NCBI GenBank assembly: GCA_030622545.1
Contig: JAUXGA010000001.1
Span: forward strand, 452,690 to 516,689
Length of the DNA: 64,000 bases
Origin: a bacterium
GTDB lineage: Bacteria; Electryoneota; RPQS01; DYHQ01
Direction: 5' to 3'
The stretch's first letter is position 1, and each line of letters opens with the position of its first letter. Both the position numbers and the translations under genes were made by a program. The notes beneath the pieces were generated by a model. It saw nothing but the letters and a program-made list of their open reading frames with translations. It was not told the DNA's origin and searched no databases. Shown here one piece after another: positions 26,683 to 35,825 of the stretch.

Positions 26683-27912
26683 ATGAATACGCTTACGGTG
26701 ATTATGGCGGGGGGGCGTGGAGAACGGCTTTATCCGTTGACGAAGGATAAGGCGAAACCCGCTGTGCCATTCGGTGGGATTTACCGGATTATCGATTTCA
26801 CATTGTCGAACTGTTTGAACTCCGGAGTTCGCCAGTTGTATTTGCTGACACAATACAGTTCGGTTAGTCTCGACCGTCATATTCGGATGGGATGGAATCC
26901 GTTGTTCAAACAAGAACTCGGCGAATTCATCGAATCCGTTCCGCCTCAACACCGCTCGGCTGAGGGCTGGTATGTCGGGAATGTTGATGCGGTGTACCAG
27001 AATATCAATTTGTTCGAACGTCACAAACCTGCGCATGTCTTGCTGCTCTCCGGTGACCATGTCTATAAGATGGATTACCATGAAATGATTGCCTCTCATC
27101 AGCAGAGCGGTGCGGAAGTGACCGTAGCGGCTGTCGAGCTGGAAAAGGAAAGCGCGAAGCAGATGGGTGTGATGAATATCGAATCGGATTTTAGGATTCG
27201 AGAATTCCTTGAAAAAGTTCCTGATCCTCCGACGATACCCGGTGACCCGAACAAATGCCTTGTTTCAATGGGAGTTTATATTTTTAATACACCGAAACTC
27301 GTTCGTGAAACGATTCGAGACGCGAAACAAAAAGTCTCTGCCCACGACTTTGGACGTAACATCCTGACGCATCTGATTGAACGGAAAGAAAAAGTTTTTG
27401 CGCATGTCTTCCGAGATAAAAATCGAGAAGCTTATCAGTACTGGCGGGATATCGGAACCATCGATTCGTACTATGATGCGAATATGGACCTCGTCAATGT
27501 GGAGCCTCTTTTCAATCTCTACGATGAGAAGTGGCCGATTCGAACTTATCAGGGACAGTATCCTCCCGCGAAGTCGGTTTTTTCATTCGAACATGAAGGC
27601 CGCGTCGGTGCAGCCTATGATTCGATTGTTTCTCCCGGATGTATCATATCCGGAGGGCGCGTCTATCGCTCCGTATTATCGCCGCGAGTAAGGATGAATA
27701 GCTATTCTCTCGTCACGGATTCGATTTTGATGGAAGGAGTTCAAATCGGTCGGGGGGCGCGTGTCCACCGGGCGATTATCGGGGAAGGAGTCGACATTCC
27801 TTCCGGCATGCAAATCGGCGTGAATCCAAGTGACGATGCTGCAAAATTCAAAGTGACATCTCGCGGGATTACCGTCGTCCCCGAAGGGATGATGTTCGCT
27901 TCTTCATTATGA
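26683..27912 (+). CDS. glgC: Glucose-1-phosphate adenylyltransferase (ADP-glucose pyrophosphorylase)
   Basis: Makes ADP-glucose, the activated donor for glycogen. The 409-residue chain has AGGRGERLYPLTKDKAKP (nucleotide and pyrophosphate site), VPFGGIYRIIDFTLSNC, GTADAV-like YVGNVDAVYQNI, LLSGDHVYKMDY, and a C-terminal beta helix (about 300-405) for allosteric control. No glycogen synthase is in the window. The stop overlaps the next ATG, so it is coupled to two GH57 enzymes and a GalT-type protein that complete a storage-polysaccharide cassette. A seven-G run encodes the Gly-Gly of the active-site loop. Confidence 0.95.
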   Translation: MNTLTVIMAGGRGERLYPLTKDKAKPAVPFGGIYRIIDFTLSNCLNSGVRQLYLLTQYSSVSLDRHIRMGWNPLFKQELGEFIESVPPQHRSAEGWYVGNVDAVYQNINLFERHKPAHVLLLSGDHVYKMDYHEMIASHQQSGAEVTVAAVELEKESAKQMGVMNIESDFRIREFLEKVPDPPTIPGDPNKCLVSMGVYIFNTPKLVRETIRDAKQKVSAHDFGRNILTHLIERKEKVFAHVFRDKNREAYQYWRDIGTIDSYYDANMDLVNVEPLFNLYDEKWPIRTYQGQYPPAKSVFSFEHEGRVGAAYDSIVSPGCIISGGRVYRSVLSPRVRMNSYSLVTDSILMEGVQIGRGARVHRAIIGEGVDIPSGMQIGVNPSDDAAKFKVTSRGITVVPEGMMFASSL

Positions 27913-30047
27913 CCAAACCACAATCGCTTCCTATCCTGTTTCTTTGGCACCATCATCAGCCCTGCTACCGTTTGCCGAGTTCCGAGTGTGCCTTAATGCC
28001 GTGGGTGCGACTGCATGCCGCGCGCGGTTATACGGATATGGCGGCGGTCTGTGAAGACGAAAACGCTCAGGTGACATTCAATTTCTCTCCCGTTTTGTTG
28101 GAGCAGATTGCTGAGCAATCCGAAGCTCCCATCGCGGATGAATTTGAACGCGTGTCCCGAATTCCCGCTGCTGACCTGACCGAAGATGAGCGTTTGTTCA
28201 TTGTCGAACACTTTTTCTCCGCCAATCGGGAAACGCTCATCAATCCGATTCCGCGGTATGCGAAGTTGCTTGAGCTTCGCGGGGAAAACAGCGATAACAC
28301 AGAAAAGTTTTCTGATAAAGACATTCGGGATTTAGTCGTTCTTTTCCATTTAGCTTGGTTGGGATTTACAGCAAGGAAGCTACCCGAAGTCCGCGAGCTG
28401 TTCCAAAAGGGGCGCGGCTATTCAAGCGAAGATTTGGATGTGGTGTTGGATGTGCATCGCCGACTCCTTCGCGATGTGATACCGACTTACCGGCGGCTAT
28501 GGGAAGCAGACATCATTGAACTATGCACATCCCCGTTCGCGCATCCGATTCTTCCGCTGCTTTGCGACAGCGCGGTAGCGTCTGTTGATTTGCCGAAAGT
28601 GACGCTTCCGCAAATTCCTTTTCAGTATCCGGACGATACGAAAGGACAGCTTGCGTGGGCGCGTGAGGTATTCAAAAAGCATTTTGGAAAAACTCCGTCC
28701 GGAATCTGGCCGTCGGAAGGTTCTGTCTCACCGGAAGCTTTGAGTCTCATCAGCGATGCGGGTTTTCAGTGGGCGGCCAGTGATGAAGAAATATTATTTC
28801 GCTCGCAGATAAAAGAACGCGCTCCTTCCGATGCCTTCGAGTCATTTCAATTTCATGGCAGCGCGCGCGATGTTTCCCTTTTCTTTCGGGACAAGAAACT
28901 TGCCGACGCGATTGGTTTTCAATATTCTCGTAATCCCGCTGAGGATTCTGTTTCGGATTTTTTGGGGAACCTTCGCCATATTGAAAAACTGACTCGCGAT
29001 AGACCAAATCGCTGCGTACCGGTGATTCTGGACGGCGAAAATCCGTGGGAGTATTTTTCGGACGGTGGAGAAGCTTTCCTGCATAGTTTGTATCGAACTC
29101 TGAGTGATGAGCCTTCGCTTAATCTCTCAACGTTCTCAGAGTGTCTGAGGAAAGCGAAAAATCCAGCGGTCATTTCCAAGTTGCATTCTGGCTCATGGAT
29201 AGATTCTAACTTCCGCATCTGGATTGGTGATCCGGAAAAAAATCGTGCGTGGAACCTGCTTCGCAATATGAGAAAGCGGTTGGAAGCGAAGAAAGCGCTC
29301 GACAATAAAGACGTCCGGCGAGCTCTTTACTTGGCAGAAGGTTCGGATTGGTTCTGGTGGTTTGGAGAGCCGTTTCATTCCCCTTACGAGCCTGCGTTTG
29401 ATGCGCTTTTTCGGGGATTCCTAAAAGAGGCTTTCAAGGCGGCGGATTTGGAGACGCCTGCAATTCTCGATGCGCCGATTGCGGCCGCTCTCTTGCCTGC
29501 GATAAATCTTCAACCGTCGTTTGAGATGACGCCCGTGTTAGATGGCCGGGTGACATCCTTTTACGAATGGGTTGGTGCCGTTTCGCTCGATACGCGGAAG
29601 TTCGGCGCGACTATGGGGCAAACGGAAAGAATCCTCCGGCAACTTTGCTACGGATTCGATGAGGAGACATTGCATTTGCGTGTTGATTTTTCGGATAGAG
29701 ACTGGCAGAATCGTGAAACACCCTTCCGGTTAATGGTCGAACTTTTCGGTGAAATAACCGCGCGGTTTGTTTGGTCGCTTGAAAAAGGGCAAGACCAGAA
29801 GCCGCTTAGTGTTGAAAGGGAACGAAAAGGGATGAAGAAACGTTTATCACAGACACGATGCGCGCTGGATGAAATCGCTGAGATTTCGATTCCTCTTCGC
29901 GAAGCCGGTTTGGAACCGGGACAGGAATGTTCGTTTGCCGTCGCGGTTTTTGAAGACGATTTTCTTCGCGAGAGAATTCCTCGTGAAGGGACTCTCCGTT
30001 TTAAAATTCTTGACGCGAAGGAACTGGCCGTACACTGGATGACATAG
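27909..30047 (+). CDS. Glycoside hydrolase family 57 protein (amylase or glucanotransferase type)
   Basis: A 712-residue GH57 enzyme. The opening LFLWHHHQPCYRLPSSE is the GH57 His-rich motif. The catalytic nucleophile is expected at E270 in GIWPSEGSVSPEAL, and the second carboxylate at D375 in LDGENPWEYF. The C-terminal half (about 500-710) is beta-rich and of unknown role. Family members are amylases, 4-alpha-glucanotransferases, amylopullulanases and branching enzymes; which activity this has is not decided here. It overlaps glgC by four bases and precedes the GH57 branching enzyme, so it likely trims or rearranges glycogen. Confidence 0.88.
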   Translation: MTKPQSLPILFLWHHHQPCYRLPSSECALMPWVRLHAARGYTDMAAVCEDENAQVTFNFSPVLLEQIAEQSEAPIADEFERVSRIPAADLTEDERLFIVEHFFSANRETLINPIPRYAKLLELRGENSDNTEKFSDKDIRDLVVLFHLAWLGFTARKLPEVRELFQKGRGYSSEDLDVVLDVHRRLLRDVIPTYRRLWEADIIELCTSPFAHPILPLLCDSAVASVDLPKVTLPQIPFQYPDDTKGQLAWAREVFKKHFGKTPSGIWPSEGSVSPEALSLISDAGFQWAASDEEILFRSQIKERAPSDAFESFQFHGSARDVSLFFRDKKLADAIGFQYSRNPAEDSVSDFLGNLRHIEKLTRDRPNRCVPVILDGENPWEYFSDGGEAFLHSLYRTLSDEPSLNLSTFSECLRKAKNPAVISKLHSGSWIDSNFRIWIGDPEKNRAWNLLRNMRKRLEAKKALDNKDVRRALYLAEGSDWFWWFGEPFHSPYEPAFDALFRGFLKEAFKAADLETPAILDAPIAAALLPAINLQPSFEMTPVLDGRVTSFYEWVGAVSLDTRKFGATMGQTERILRQLCYGFDEETLHLRVDFSDRDWQNRETPFRLMVELFGEITARFVWSLEKGQDQKPLSVERERKGMKKRLSQTRCALDEIAEISIPLREAGLEPGQECSFAVAVFEDDFLRERIPREGTLRFKILDAKELAVHWMT

Positions 30048-30071
30048 AGTCGGAGTTGATAAGAGGTTCGC

Positions 30072-31793
30072 ATGGCAAAACACGGAGCATTTACTTTCAT
30101 TCTTCATTCCCACCTTCCCTATGTGTTGTCGCATGGCCGATGGCCGCATGGGATGGATTGGCTGAGTGAAGCGGCGACAGAATGCTACATTCCTATTCTG
30201 AGGATGCTGGAGGAATTGGTAGCCGCCGGCATACGCCCGAAACTGACACTCGGGTTGACACCGGTTCTCTGCGAGCAGCTTTCCGACCCGGTTTTCGTTG
30301 AGGAGTTTACGGACTACCTCGAAATGAAAATCGAGACGGCTCAGTTGAACGTCGCTCAGTTCGCTCAGCGGGGAGACGAGCATCTATCTTCACTGGCGCA
30401 AATGTGGGTCAAATTCTATCGCGATGTCGCTCGCGATTTTGTCGAGCGTTGGAATCAGGATTTAATAACCGCTTTCAAAAAGCTCCAGGATGCGGGACAT
30501 ATCGAGGTCATTACCTGCGCCGCTACGCATGGTTACCTTCCTCTGCTATCGCGGGACACTGCCGTGAACGCTCAAATCCGACAAGGTGTCGCCAGTTACC
30601 GCCGTCATTTCGGAAAAGATCCCGTCGGAATTTGGTTGCCGGAATGCGCCTATCGGCCTGCCTATAATTGGGCGAATCCTATAGAGCCGAATGCTCCGGT
30701 GGTGCCGCGAAAAGGATTGGAAGAGTTCCTTGCTCACTATGGTTTACGTTTCTTTGTCATTGATTCACATCTGCTGTCAGGTGGGAAAGCGATAGGTGTT
30801 TATCTGGCGAGATTCGAGGGACTTCAGAGGATTTGGGATCAGTATCAGGAAAGCCGCCCATCCGGCAAAATCGAGCGAACGGATCATTCGGCCTACACTC
30901 TTCACTGGGTTTCTTCCAAACAGCCGGAGGCGCAGCCCGTCGCCGCGCTGCCGCGGGATCCCCGCACCGGTCTGCAAGTCTGGTCGGGCGAATGGGGATA
31001 CCCCGGTGATGGCAACTATCTGGACTTTCATAAGAAACACTTTCCCGGTGGTCATCGTTATTGGAGAGTGACCAGTCCGAAAGCGGATTTGGGAGAAAAG
31101 CTTGAGTATTATCCGGAAACGATTGAAGACCGCATCCATGAAAATGCTATGCACTTTGCTGGGCTCGTTCGGCAAATTATCCATGAGGAAAAAGGGAACT
31201 CCCCGACGATTTTCGCACCCTTCGATACGGAGCTTTTCGGGCACTGGTGGTTTGAAGGACCGCTGTGGCTTCGGGAAGTGCTGAAAGAAATTGATCGCGC
31301 TCCAGAAGTGGATCTTATGACAGGCGCGGATTATGTTCGCTCTATTGAAGAAGCAAAAGTCGTGCAATTGCCGGAAGGCTCCTGGGGAGAAGGCGGGTTT
31401 CATTATATCTGGCTCAATGACGCAACGCGCTGGACGTGGCCGTATGTCTATGACGCCGAGGAAAAAATGGAAACCGCTGTCGTGAATCTTGGAGAGAATC
31501 GCGATTCATCTATTCAGAGACTGCTCAGGCAATTGGGGCGGGAATTGCTGCTTTTGGAAAGTTCTGATTGGCAATTTCTGATTAGTACTTTGAGCGCAGC
31601 GGATTATGCCGAGAAGCGTATCTTGGGTCATGCGCACGATTTTGAATTTTTACATGATATTCTGCAGAGAGTCGCCCATGGAGACGAAGTGGGTGATGAT
31701 GCATGGATGCGTGTTGAAGAGATAGAGAAACGGGATGTCCTGTTTCCGGATATTAATCCACTTTGGTGGCATCCCCGCGAGTTGAAATTCTAA
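30072..31793 (+). CDS. GH57-type 1,4-alpha-glucan branching enzyme
   Basis: A 573-residue enzyme of the GH57/DUF1957 branching-enzyme type, which makes alpha-1,6 branches in glycogen, unlike the GH13 GlgB. Marks are FTFILHSHLPYVLSHGRWPHG at the N terminus (given here as 21 positions, 72 bases in), nucleophile E191 in WLPECAYRPAY, and the late catalytic Asp in PFDTELFGHWWFEGP. A helical C-terminal domain follows. An AGAGG ribosome site precedes the ATG, 24 bases after the other GH57 gene. The pairing with glgC makes glycogen synthesis the natural role. Confidence 0.92.
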   Translation: MAKHGAFTFILHSHLPYVLSHGRWPHGMDWLSEAATECYIPILRMLEELVAAGIRPKLTLGLTPVLCEQLSDPVFVEEFTDYLEMKIETAQLNVAQFAQRGDEHLSSLAQMWVKFYRDVARDFVERWNQDLITAFKKLQDAGHIEVITCAATHGYLPLLSRDTAVNAQIRQGVASYRRHFGKDPVGIWLPECAYRPAYNWANPIEPNAPVVPRKGLEEFLAHYGLRFFVIDSHLLSGGKAIGVYLARFEGLQRIWDQYQESRPSGKIERTDHSAYTLHWVSSKQPEAQPVAALPRDPRTGLQVWSGEWGYPGDGNYLDFHKKHFPGGHRYWRVTSPKADLGEKLEYYPETIEDRIHENAMHFAGLVRQIIHEEKGNSPTIFAPFDTELFGHWWFEGPLWLREVLKEIDRAPEVDLMTGADYVRSIEEAKVVQLPEGSWGEGGFHYIWLNDATRWTWPYVYDAEEKMETAVVNLGENRDSSIQRLLRQLGRELLLLESSDWQFLISTLSAADYAEKRILGHAHDFEFLHDILQRVAHGDEVGDDAWMRVEEIEKRDVLFPDINPLWWHPRELKF

Positions 31794-31819
31794 CATGATA
31801 AAAATAGAGGTGGAATTCC

Positions 31820-32857
31820 ATGCCCGAACTTCGGCATGACCCGATTCAAAAACGATGGGTAATTATTGCGACGGAACGCGGACGCCGTCCGTCGGATTTT
31901 CTGGTGAACAACGAAAAGCCGCAGATGAGTTTCTGTCCGTTTTGCGAAGGAAACGAGGAAAAAACTCCCCCGGAAGTCTGGGCGATACGTTCAAACAACA
32001 GCGCTCCCAATACTCCCGGATGGGAGGTTCGCGTTGTGTCAAACAAATTCCCGGCGCTGGTTATCGAAGGGGATCTCAATCGCCAGGGACTTGGTATCTA
32101 TGACCAGATGAATGGCGTGGGTGCGCATGAAGTCGTGATTGAAAGTCCTGAGCACGATGTGGATCTCGCGGATCAATCCGTAGAACACCTTGCAAAAATC
32201 TTTAAAGTCTATCGGGAGCGATTGGTGGACCTGCAGCGCGATTTGCGATTCCGGTATGTTCTGATTTTCAAAAATTACGGGTTGATCGCAGGAGCATCTC
32301 TGAGTCATCCTCATACGCAATTGATTGCCACACCGATTACGCCGCGCACCGTTGCGATTGAGCTTGATTCGGCGCGAGAGCATTACGCGATTAAGGAACG
32401 ATGTCTCTTCTGCGACATTATCAATCAAGAACTCGACCAAGGATGTCGTGTGGTCAGTTCCGAAGAGGGGTATCTCGTCGGAACTCCGTATGCGTCTCGC
32501 TTTCCTTTCGAGCTTATGGTAACACCGATTGAACATCATCACGATTTCGGTCAGTTATCCGACGAGGATCTTGATCGCTTGGCTGTCGTCATGAAAAAGA
32601 CATTGTTGCGTCTGAAGCAAGCCCTCAACGATCCGCCGTATAATTTTATTGTTCACACATCACCGAATTTGCTCGCGCGAGGGCGCCGGGCGGGGCATTG
32701 GCAGACGATAGCTTATGACTATCACTGGCACATCGAAATCATTCCGCGTCTAACCAAAATGGCGGGATTCGAGTGGGGAACCGGATTTTATATCAATCCG
32801 ACTCCTCCCGAAGACGCGGCTCGTTTCCTGCGAGAGATCGAAGTTCCTGTTTCATAA
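31820..32857 (+). CDS. galT: GalT-family hexose-1-phosphate uridylyl/adenylyltransferase
   Basis: A 345-residue HIT-superfamily nucleotidyltransferase. Zinc cysteines are seen in FCPFCEGNE (about residue 36) and again in RCLFCDI. The active site is SLSHPHTQLIATP (about residue 156), whose second His is nucleotidylated in this family. The end has YHWHIEIIPRLTKMAGFEWG. Annotation by family is galactose-1-phosphate uridylyltransferase. Some relatives are ADP-glucose phosphorylases, and the position after glgC and the branching enzyme makes that alternative attractive. A strong GAGGTGG ribosome site precedes the ATG. Confidence 0.88.
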   Translation: MPELRHDPIQKRWVIIATERGRRPSDFLVNNEKPQMSFCPFCEGNEEKTPPEVWAIRSNNSAPNTPGWEVRVVSNKFPALVIEGDLNRQGLGIYDQMNGVGAHEVVIESPEHDVDLADQSVEHLAKIFKVYRERLVDLQRDLRFRYVLIFKNYGLIAGASLSHPHTQLIATPITPRTVAIELDSAREHYAIKERCLFCDIINQELDQGCRVVSSEEGYLVGTPYASRFPFELMVTPIEHHHDFGQLSDEDLDRLAVVMKKTLLRLKQALNDPPYNFIVHTSPNLLARGRRAGHWQTIAYDYHWHIEIIPRLTKMAGFEWGTGFYINPTPPEDAARFLREIEVPVS

Positions 32858-32894
32858 ATCATCAACAAGCCTAATCTGGAGAAAGGAGTATCAT

Positions 32895-33221
32895 ATGTCA
32901 TCTGTGATACACGCAACGGACGAAACTTTTGAAGCTGAGGTATTAAAATCAGATGTGCTGACGGTTGTGGATTTCTGGGCTCCTTGGTGTGCTCCCTGTC
33001 GAATGATCTCACCAGCGCTGGAGGAAATTGCCATGGAGCACGAAGGACGTCTGCGTCTCGTGAAAGTCAATGTGGATGAACATACGCGTTATGCCGCCTC
33101 GTATGGCATTCAGGCAATTCCGAACTTACTCTTTTTCAAAGATGGTAAAGTCGTGGATCAAGCGATTGGAGCATTGCCGAAGCCCGTCCTTGCAGAGCGC
33201 ATTAAAGGACTCTTAGCATGA
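32895..33221 (+). CDS. trxA: Thioredoxin
   Basis: A 108-residue thioredoxin with the fold landmarks VVDFWAPWCAPCRMISP, the buried Asp before it, VNVDEHTRYAASYGIQAIPN with its cis-Pro, and LLFFKDGKVV. The redox pair is C32 and C35. The active site reads WCAPC rather than the common WCGPC, which usually shifts redox potential modestly. It reduces protein disulfides in the cytoplasm. A strong AAAGGAG ribosome site precedes the ATG. The stop overlaps the peptidase gene by four bases. Confidence 0.95.
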   Translation: MSSVIHATDETFEAEVLKSDVLTVVDFWAPWCAPCRMISPALEEIAMEHEGRLRLVKVNVDEHTRYAASYGIQAIPNLLFFKDGKVVDQAIGALPKPVLAERIKGLLA

Positions 33222-34705
33222 GAAAATTTCTTCATGGTATTCTGATTCTATCGATTTGTGTCGCGGTATGGCCCGCGACGGCTGCACCATCGCGGTTTCT
33301 GATGTCTTTTCTGACATCTCCGGAAATCGCAGGCCGGGAAGCCGGAACACCGGAAGCTGAGCGAGTAGCCGATACACTGGCGGCTCGCTTCGCACAAATC
33401 GGTCTTCAACCAGCAGGGACGAACGGCTATTTTCTGCCTTTTCGTGTCGAGGTTCCAAGGATAGATTCCGCACAAACCCGCGCCCGTTTCTATCTCGAAG
33501 GGGAAAGAGACGAGAGTGGGTCAATTGAAGCTGTCCTTGGAACGAATCTTTTCTTTTTTCCTCGCCACGGGCAAAGCGCTGTTCTCACGGCTCCGCTCTT
33601 GGATGGAGGCTACGGAATCGTTGCGCCGGAATTCGGGCGGGAAGATTACACGCCTCAGTCCGCCGAAGGGAAAATCCTGCTGATTCGCATCGGTGCTCCT
33701 CGCGATTCGATGTTCATGCGAGGAAGCGCAGGTTTTCGATACAGCTTAAGACCGGTGAAAGCCCGAATCGCGGAAGAAAATGGAGCTCTGGCTGTTATCT
33801 TTGTGCAGGCACAGGAGGATTCGACTCGCGTGGAGAAAGAAGTCGAAAGACAGCATGAAAATTTCGATCCTCGCCCGCTTCAACTTCCCGGCACGCATCC
33901 GATGCCAGTGCTCTATTTGGATGTTGCTACCGGCAATAGTTTGCAGCAGAAGTGCCGGGACAATTCAGGCGAATTAATGGCGGATTTGAAGCTGACATTT
34001 GCGATGAAAGAATCCCTCACGCTTCGCAATGTGGCCGGGATTCTGCCGGGCTCCGACCCCGAAAAAGCCGATGAATATATTCTGGTCGGCGCGCATTATG
34101 ATCATCTGGGGAGGAGAGGCGACAAGTACTATCCCGGTGCGGACGACAACGCCAGCGGAGTTGTGGCTCTTTTAAGCGCCGCGGAGGAAATTGCCACCAA
34201 TCCCCCGGCTCGTTCGATATTATTCGTCTGCTTTGACGGAGAGGAAAAGGGTCTGTTAGGCTCGAAATGGCTGGTGGACAATTTGCCAGCTATCGACAAA
34301 GTCATTACGATGGTGAATCTTGATGACGTAGGGCGAAGCCCCAGCGGACATGCCCCGATGGGTTCTCCGTTAAAGATTGACGATAGTGAACTTACGGTCT
34401 TCTATAGCCAACAATCCCCCTGGATAGAGGAAGCGCTTAGTCCAGTGGCTGAGAAACAATCTCTAAAGGTCGCATGGGATCCGAGGCCTGTTTTCCATGA
34501 ATTTAGCGATCACGCGTCGTTTCATGCCAAAGGGATTCCCACGTTATTCTTCTTCTCCGGGGCGCATGGAGACTATCACAGCCCCACAGACACTCCAGAT
34601 AAAATCGAATGGGAGCTTCTGGACAGGCGAGCGATTTTCCTTGCGGAATGCCTGCAGGAGCTTGGAAATCGGGATGCGGTGTTCAGCTTTGAAAGTCCTA
34701 AATGA
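33218..34705 (+). CDS. Secreted M28-family zinc aminopeptidase
   Basis: A 495-residue exported peptidase: signal peptide of about 24 residues ending in AATAA-like small residues, a PA-type insert (about 100-250), then the M28 catalytic domain. Two-zinc ligands and catalytic residues are recognisable in VGAHYDHLG, GADDNASGVVALL, CFDGEEKGLLGS, NLDDVGR and the final HGDYHSPTDTPDKI. Such enzymes clip amino acids from peptides outside the cytoplasm. It overlaps trxA by four bases. About 115 bases separate it from rplM. Confidence 0.9.
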   Translation: MRKFLHGILILSICVAVWPATAAPSRFLMSFLTSPEIAGREAGTPEAERVADTLAARFAQIGLQPAGTNGYFLPFRVEVPRIDSAQTRARFYLEGERDESGSIEAVLGTNLFFFPRHGQSAVLTAPLLDGGYGIVAPEFGREDYTPQSAEGKILLIRIGAPRDSMFMRGSAGFRYSLRPVKARIAEENGALAVIFVQAQEDSTRVEKEVERQHENFDPRPLQLPGTHPMPVLYLDVATGNSLQQKCRDNSGELMADLKLTFAMKESLTLRNVAGILPGSDPEKADEYILVGAHYDHLGRRGDKYYPGADDNASGVVALLSAAEEIATNPPARSILFVCFDGEEKGLLGSKWLVDNLPAIDKVITMVNLDDVGRSPSGHAPMGSPLKIDDSELTVFYSQQSPWIEEALSPVAEKQSLKVAWDPRPVFHEFSDHASFHAKGIPTLFFFSGAHGDYHSPTDTPDKIEWELLDRRAIFLAECLQELGNRDAVFSFESPK

Positions 34706-34736
34706 CGGAAGATGGGAGATAAGAGAGAAGGGTACT

Positions 34737-34745
34737 GGGGGGGGG
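34737..34745. repeat. Nine-base poly-G tract
   Basis: A run of nine G lies in the gap between the M28 peptidase and rplM, 17 bases before the -35 box of the rplM promoter. Such tracts are prone to slippage and can change promoter spacing or upstream contacts, although here it lies outside the core promoter. Confidence 0.8.
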
Positions 34746-34762
34746 CAAGCTCGAAAAGGGTC

Positions 34763-34791
34763 TTGACAAAATACAACTTTTTTCGTAAATT
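34763..34791 (+). promoter_or_regulatory. Sigma70-type promoter of rplM-rpsI
   Basis: A perfect TTGACA at 34763-34768 is followed after 17 bases by TAAATT at 34786-34791, within the AT-rich TAAATTATAAAG. Transcription would start near 34798, giving a short leader of about 23 bases. No Shine-Dalgarno sequence is visible before the rplM ATG. Confidence 0.8.
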
Positions 34792-34820
34792 ATAAAGATT
34801 TACAAAATTTCTGAAGCCTT

Positions 34821-35252
34821 ATGACCACTACCTATCACGCAAAACCCGGTGAAGTCGAACGAAATTGGATTGTCTTCGACGCTGAAAATCAGATACTCGG
34901 ACGGCTCTGTTCGCGTATTGCGACAGTGCTTCGTGGGAAGCACAAACCCCAATACACGCCTCATATTGATGTCGGTGATTTTGTCATCGTTATCAATGCC
35001 GAGAAAGTCAAATTGACGGGATTGAAGCGTCAGAAGAAGACCTATTTCAAGCATTCGGGGTATCCGGGGGGAGAGAAATATGTCCCTCTGGAGTACATTC
35101 TGAAAAAACATCCTGAGCGCATCGTTGAGAAAGCTGTTAAGGGGATGATTCCTCGGACGAGGTTGGGACGCAAGCAACTGAAGAAGCTGCACGTTTATGC
35201 GGGTCCTGGCCATCCTCACGAAGCCCAGCAGCCTGCAACGGCGTCTCTCTAA
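34821..35252 (+). CDS. rplM: 50S ribosomal protein L13
   Basis: Large-subunit protein of 143 residues that binds 23S rRNA early in assembly. Typical stretches are [52 protein letters not shown], and [20 protein letters not shown], ending with the short HPHEAQQP tail. It is followed by rpsI after 19 bases, the universal pairing. It has its own strong promoter but no visible ribosome site. Confidence 0.98.
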   Translation: MTTTYHAKPGEVERNWIVFDAENQILGRLCSRIATVLRGKHKPQYTPHIDVGDFVIVINAEKVKLTGLKRQKKTYFKHSGYPGGEKYVPLEYILKKHPERIVEKAVKGMIPRTRLGRKQLKKLHVYAGPGHPHEAQQPATASL

Positions 35253-35271
35253 ATTTTAAGGACAAGATTCC

Positions 35272-35667
35272 ATGATGAAAGAATCGGCTTTCTATGCGAC
35301 AGGTCGTCGGAAGTCGGCTATTGCTCGTGTCTGGATTGCTCCGGGCGACGGGAAATGGACGATTAACGGACAAGAGTTGCTGGATTACTTCAAGCGCGAA
35401 GTACTCAAGATGGTTATCGAGCAGCCTTTCTTGGTCACCGAAACTTTGAACAAATTCAACGTTCGGGCGACGGTTGTCGGAGGAGGACTTTCCGGACAGG
35501 CCGGAGCCGTGCGTTTGGGGATTACCCGTGCGCTTCTCCTGTCAGACCCGGAACTGCGCTCGAAACTGCGCGAGTACGGGCTTGTCACGCGCGATCCTCG
35601 AGAAAAGGAACGCAAGAAGTACGGCCAGCCGGGCGCGCGCAAACGCTTCCAGTATTCCAAGCGATAG
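35272..35667 (+). CDS. rpsI: 30S ribosomal protein S9
   Basis: Small-subunit protein of 131 residues whose C-terminal tail reaches the P-site t[22 protein letters not shown] opens the fold, then [19 protein letters not shown], and the basic end [16 protein letters not shown] is complete, including the final Lys-Arg that contacts tRNA. The codon ATG is doubled at the start (35272 and 35275). An AAGGA ribosome site precedes it. Confidence 0.98.
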   Translation: MMKESAFYATGRRKSAIARVWIAPGDGKWTINGQELLDYFKREVLKMVIEQPFLVTETLNKFNVRATVVGGGLSGQAGAVRLGITRALLLSDPELRSKLREYGLVTRDPREKERKKYGQPGARKRFQYSKR

Positions 35668-35679
35668 ACCATTCGATAG

Positions 35680-35706
35680 TTGCTGCGCATTCGTGCGTTT
35701 TATAAG
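35680..35706 (+). promoter_or_regulatory. Candidate promoter of rpsB-tsf-pyrH-frr
   Basis: TTGCTG at 35680-35685 and TATAAG at 35701-35706 are 15 bases apart, slightly short for a sigma70 promoter. Transcription from here would begin near 35713, exactly at the first hairpin of the rpsB leader. A small stem CGCA/TGCG with a TTCG loop and TTTT tail overlaps it and may terminate the upstream rpsI transcript. Confidence 0.4.
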
Positions 35707-35714
35707 ATGGAGAT

Positions 35715-35779
35715 TCAGAAAAATCACCTGTTCTGATTATCACTTTAGGTTGTCGGGCATTGGCCTGATGAAGTGATAA
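35715..35779 (+). ncRNA. Structured rpsB leader: two abutting hairpins
   Basis: Two perfect inverted repeats lie back to back in the rpsB leader. Hairpin 1 is TCAGAA (35715-35720) with TTCTGA (35731-35736). Hairpin 2 is TTATCACTT (35737-35745) with AAGTGATAA (35771-35779), and within it TCGGGC (35753-35758) pairs with GCCTGA (35763-35768, one G-U) around a four-base loop. The 7-versus-2 internal loop separates the two helices. Protein S2 represses its own mRNA in E. coli through a leader, so an S2-binding element is a natural guess. Confidence 0.6.
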
Positions 35780-35825
35780 GACGACGGACAGGATCGAACA
35801 AACCAACATAAGAAGGGAATTTCGT

